From NCBI RefSeq assembly GCF_018399035.1, contig NZ_CP073760.1:3538001-3602000 (forward strand): 64,000 nucleotides of DNA. The letters are read 5' to 3'. Below are positions 61,039 to 64,000 of the stretch, piece by piece. This DNA comes from Thiocapsa sp. (GTDB lineage: Bacteria > Pseudomonadota > Gammaproteobacteria > Chromatiales > Chromatiaceae). Every line of letters begins with the position of its first letter. Position 1 is the first letter of the stretch. The notes under the pieces are model-generated. The model saw nothing but the letters and a program-made list of their open reading frames with translations, was not told the DNA's origin and ran no database searches. Position numbers and translations under genes: made by a program.

Positions 61039-62073
61039 ATGAGCGCCATCCACACCACCCGTGTCGACCGTCTCGATCGCTTGGAGCGCCTGCTGCCGCG
61101 GGAGGTGTCCTCCGTCGAGTCCTGTCCGGACGGTGCGCGTCTGCTCGGGGTCCTCGGCGATGCCTACGGCGCGCAGAACGAGAAGGCGCGTCGGCGCGCA
61201 CTGCAGCGCGATCTGGACGAGTTGGTGAAGGACGGGCGGATCGAGGCGGTCAACCCCGGCGGCAAACCGCTGCGCTATCGGCGCCTGACGGATGACTTGA
61301 ACGACGACCCGCCGGTCCTGCACTACGCGCTGCAGCAGGTCCGCGACCTGATCGCCGAGTATGTGCCCATGCGCCAGCTCGATCGGTTCTGGCAGCGCGT
61401 GCTCACCGAGGTCGAAGGTCCGGTGCTGGACCGCACCCGGCTGCGGATCGTGCCGGATACGCTGCGGCTGCAACCCGTGGAGCTCCACCCGAAGGTGTTG
61501 AGCGCGGTGATCGAGGCATTGGCGCAAGGCCGTGCGCTGGATGTCACCTATCGCAACGCCGAAGACTTGTGCGCACCGGCGCGCATCCATCCGCAGGCGC
61601 TCCTTCAGCGCGGCCCGATCCCCTATCTCTTTGCGCTGAAGAACGACGAGGACGCGCCCGTGCGTCTCTATGCCCTGCACCGGATGGTGCGGGCGGATGT
61701 CGCGAGCGACACGCCCGCGCGGGCTGCCGCCGGATTCGACCTGGACCAGGCCATCGCACGCGGTCAGGCGGATTTCGGTCAGGGCGAGCTGATCGATCTG
61801 GAGCTGCGGGTCCGCGGGTATCTGACCACGGTGTTGGCCGCCTGTCCGCTTGAACCCGGCCAGTGGTTCGAGGACGAGCCCGAGGGTTCCACGTTCGATC
61901 TGCGGGTGTCGGCGCGGGTGCCCTCCACGGGGCAGCTGCTGCGCTGGTTGCTCGGGGCGGGGGACAACGTGGAGGTCATCTCCCCGCTCGACTTGCGCCA
62001 TGTGGTGGCGGTACAGGCGGGGAAGATGGCGGCGATCTATGCCGATTCGCCCGGAGCGAGCGACGAGGTTTGA
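61039..62073 (+). CDS. WYL-domain transcriptional regulator
   Basis: 344 residues. N-terminal winged helix (RVDRLDRLERLLPRE... RRALQRDLDELVKDGRIEAV) and a WYL domain with PYLFALKNDEDAPVRLYALHRMVRADV and a C-terminal WCX-like region (EGSTFDLRVSARV... VEVISPLDLRHVV). WYL proteins often control defence genes through nucleic-acid ligands; this one faces the tandem-AAA operon, its likely target. ATG 61039 is preferred over upstream starts because the product then begins like other WYL regulators. Confidence 0.9.
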   Translation: MSAIHTTRVDRLDRLERLLPREVSSVESCPDGARLLGVLGDAYGAQNEKARRRALQRDLDELVKDGRIEAVNPGGKPLRYRRLTDDLNDDPPVLHYALQQVRDLIAEYVPMRQLDRFWQRVLTEVEGPVLDRTRLRIVPDTLRLQPVELHPKVLSAVIEALAQGRALDVTYRNAEDLCAPARIHPQALLQRGPIPYLFALKNDEDAPVRLYALHRMVRADVASDTPARAAAGFDLDQAIARGQADFGQGELIDLELRVRGYLTTVLAACPLEPGQWFEDEPEGSTFDLRVSARVPSTGQLLRWLLGAGDNVEVISPLDLRHVVAVQAGKMAAIYADSPGASDEV

Positions 62074-62104
62074 AGGACCTGCCTTCGGGGCCTTGTTCCG
62101 GACT

Positions 62105-62295
62105 TAAACCGCGTCCAGAGCGAGATGCTCACTTTCGAGTGAGCTCGAAGTTTGGAGAATCCACGAACCTTAGCGGGGGACGCGGTTAAATTTTATATTT
62201 TTTAATACTTTAAACCGCGCCGGCTCCAGCGGTCGTCAAGTCTGCCTGGGCCGATCCCATCCAAAAACATCACATATCGCACTGGGCGCGGTTTA
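62105..62295. repeat. Bimodular palindromic element (copy 4, inverted)
   Basis: Module B (62105-62188) and module A (62211-62295) joined by an AT-rich spacer (TTTTATATTTTTTAATAC). It is the inverse of the element at 300-495. Its right end TTTA at 62292-62295 supplies the TAA stop of the gene 62293-62979. Confidence 0.75.
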
Positions 62296-62979
62296 GTGGC
62301 GTGGAGCGTCTTCTACCCCGAGACTTGCAAGGATCAGATCGAGACGCCGGCGCGCCGCCGCGACATCGACGCCGTGCGCGGCGCGCTCTTCGAGCAGACG
62401 GATGGCCTGCTCCGCGAGCTCGGCGCATTGCTCGGGGTCGAGGATCTGCAGCACCGCAGCGACCTCGTCGAGCGTCGCCGAGAGGACGGCCGGGGCGAGC
62501 TGGTCCGGGCCGATCGGCGACGCGGGGTGGAGCAGATCGGCCACCAGGGGTTGCTCGAGCAGGCGAAAGTGGATCTCGCGAGCCTCTTCCTCTTCGGCAA
62601 GCTCCTGTCGGGCGAGCGGATCGACACCCGCGGCACGCTTGACGGCCTGCATGATGAGGGCGATGAGCTTGCGGATCGCCGTGCGTTCCTCGGTGTGAGT
62701 CTCCGGCAGCCCGAATGACTGCTCGTATTGGCGCTCCAACGCTTCCTTAAGACCCAGAACAACCTCGCTGCCTGCATCCGGCGGCAGCGCCACGGCCTTT
62801 TGGACGAGCGCGCGGAAGTCCCGGCGGAAGCCTTCCATCTCCTCGTGATCCGCCTGTTGTGCCGCCAGCAGATCCTCGGGCGGGACCTCTTTTGGTGGCC
62901 AGGCGAAGAGGGGGTTCTCGTGTCGACGTCTCAAATGACGCTCGCGCCGACCGGGTTTGTGGGTGAAGGGGAGCTCCAT
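62293..62979 (-). CDS. Hypothetical helical protein
   Basis: 228 residues starting MELPFTHKPGRRERHLRRRHENPLFAW. Very basic first 25 residues, then long acidic and alanine-rich helices (RQELAEEEEAREIHFRLLEQPLVADLL; LDEVAAVLQILDPEQCAELAEQAIRLLEERA). No family recognised. Start 62979 is chosen because upstream codons look non-coding. The stop codon belongs to the adjoining repeat. The 304 bases from 62980 to 63283 contain no supported gene. Confidence 0.65.
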   Translation of the reverse strand: MELPFTHKPGRRERHLRRRHENPLFAWPPKEVPPEDLLAAQQADHEEMEGFRRDFRALVQKAVALPPDAGSEVVLGLKEALERQYEQSFGLPETHTEERTAIRKLIALIMQAVKRAAGVDPLARQELAEEEEAREIHFRLLEQPLVADLLHPASPIGPDQLAPAVLSATLDEVAAVLQILDPEQCAELAEQAIRLLEERAAHGVDVAAARRRLDLILASLGVEDAPRH

Positions 62980-63283
62980 GGGGATCTTGACACCTTGTAA
63001 GCTGGTATGTGGTCGAGAGGATCGCGATCGCTGCGTCGACCGTTCCACGTCATTAGGGCCGTTGTGCCGAGCCGTGCGAGGCACAGCCAACCGTCGGCGG
63101 ACGTTGTTCTCCCTAACTTCAGCACAACACACGACAACACAACCATGTATCGGTCGCGTCGGAAATTCGGTTCGCGCAGCCTTTAATCCGACACTCCGTG
63201 GCACGGCGGGTGGCTGAGAGCCTTGTGCCGGTTCTGATCCTCGGCGCTCTTTGCTTAAAGGGTTCATATGGCTCTGTCGTGGG

Positions 63284-64000
63284 TCACGCCTTCGAGGATG
63301 CCGAAGGGCTCACGACCTCATAGAGCGCCGAGTAGTCCTGATCGGCGAGACCCGCGGCCACCGCATCGGCGCAGACCGCCTCGATTGCCGAGATCACGCG
63401 GGTGTCCAGGCTCGCGCTCTCGCCGACGCGCGCGAAGAGGCGGACGTCCTTGAGCAGGTGCTTGAGCGGGAAGCTCGCGCCGGCGTAGTCGTGGCTCAGA
63501 TATTTGTCGAGCTTCTTGTCGAAGGTCTTGGCGTGGAGTGCGCTGCCGCGCAGCAGGGTCATGAACTGCTCGACATCGATGCCCTCGCGGCGCACCAAGG
63601 CGAGGCTTGTCGCGAAGCTGGCGGTGAGCCCCGCGATCAATTGGTTCATGGCGAGCTTGAGGGCCGCGGCTTGTCCGGTCGGACCGATCCACTGTGGGTC
63701 GCGGCTCAGGTCGCGCAGGAGCGGCCGACAGCGCTCGAAGAGATCCCGGTCGCCTCCGGCCATGAGGATCAGGGTGCCCTCGCGTGCCTCGGGCAGACTT
63801 CCGAGCACCGGTGCTTCCAGGTAGTTGCCGCCGAGCGCGGTGACCCGTTCGGCGATCGCTCGGCTCTCCTCGGGCGCGATGGTGCCCATCTGGATGAGAA
63901 CACGCCCGCGCAACTCGAGCGGGTCGGCCAAATCGAAAAGGGTTCCCGTGATTGCGACCGCATCGCTCAGGACGAGGAGAACCAACTCGGAGGCCGCGAC
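63284..64000 (-). CDS. Beta-hydroxyacid dehydrogenase family, 5' part off window
   Basis: At least 238 residues of an NAD(P)-dependent 3-hydroxyisobutyrate dehydrogenase-like protein. Visible: VLIQMGTIAPEESRAIAERV, YLEAPVLGSLPEAREGTLILMAGGD (substrate-binding G/S loop), GQAAALKLAMNQLIAG with the catalytic Lys, and the C-terminal FPLKHLLKDVRLFARVGE helix. The N-terminal Rossmann GxGxxG lies beyond the right edge. Substrate unknown; succinic-semialdehyde or glyoxylate reductases belong to this family. Confidence 0.9.
   Translation of the reverse strand, partial: VAASELVLLVLSDAVAITGTLFDLADPLELRGRVLIQMGTIAPEESRAIAERVTALGGNYLEAPVLGSLPEAREGTLILMAGGDRDLFERCRPLLRDLSRDPQWIGPTGQAAALKLAMNQLIAGLTASFATSLALVRREGIDVEQFMTLLRGSALHAKTFDKKLDKYLSHDYAGASFPLKHLLKDVRLFARVGESASLDTRVISAIEAVCADAVAAGLADQDYSALYEVVSPSASSKA

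Overview
The window is high-GC and looks like a gammaproteobacterial chromosome, probably a purple sulfur bacterium (Chromatiaceae) or relative. This is inferred from gene content, GC and the abundance of short dispersed repeats; no rRNA or pigment gene is present to prove it. The core is an origin-proximal block with the conserved order mnmG-rsmG-parA-parB-atpIBEFHAGDC-FKBP-glmU-glmS, all on the minus strand (37553 down to 21708). It is followed on the plus strand by a MoxR / DUF58 / transglutaminase operon (37616-41642).

Immediately downstream of glmS, at the position used by Tn7-like elements, lies a 21-kb defence island on the minus strand (21589 to about 629). Its backbone is a BREX system with the order brxE-brxA-brxB-brxC-pglX-pglZ, closest to the layout described for type 6. 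Almost every junction of this backbone holds a further cassette: a four-helix-bundle gene between brxB and brxC; a three-gene HEPN-like / ParA-like / P-loop ATPase set between brxC and pglX; an AAA ATPase plus TOPRIM-like DUF4276 pair placed inside pglX, splitting it into two separately translated halves; a UPF0175/DUF3368 toxin-antitoxin pair; and a Septu-like ATPase/HNH pair just before pglZ. Within most cassettes, and at some of their joins with BREX genes, stop and start codons overlap by 1-4 bases, so the island looks co-translated. The N-terminal half of PglX lacks the segment that should hold the SAM-binding motif, and the Septu-like ATPase is frameshifted, so parts of the system may be decaying or rewired. 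Tandem arrays of a telomere-like heptamer (TTCAGGG/CCCTGAA) occur at gene joints and inside reading frames of this island, and I saw them nowhere else in the window.

From 41.8 to 58 kb the window is a patchwork of mobile DNA and small modules: two near-identical tnpB copies, one truncated; fragments of mtnC and a sirtuin gene; a 2OG-Fe(II) oxygenase; an IS4-family element; a group II intron with a broken maturase; and four toxin-antitoxin pairs (Phd/PIN, BrnT, YhaV/PrlF, DUF433/DUF5615), the last with its toxin truncated by a broken FkbM methyltransferase gene. From 58.3 to 62 kb a tandem-AAA ATPase with a small partner faces a divergent WYL-domain regulator, a further candidate defence module. 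The window ends in a partial beta-hydroxyacid dehydrogenase gene.

Several families of small palindromic repeats are scattered through the window. A bimodular element (two hairpins joined by an AT-rich spacer) occurs at both window ends in opposite orientation, in the glmS-glmU gap (deleted form) and in a divergent form in the atpD-atpC gap. Three reading frames end on TAA codons contributed by such repeats.
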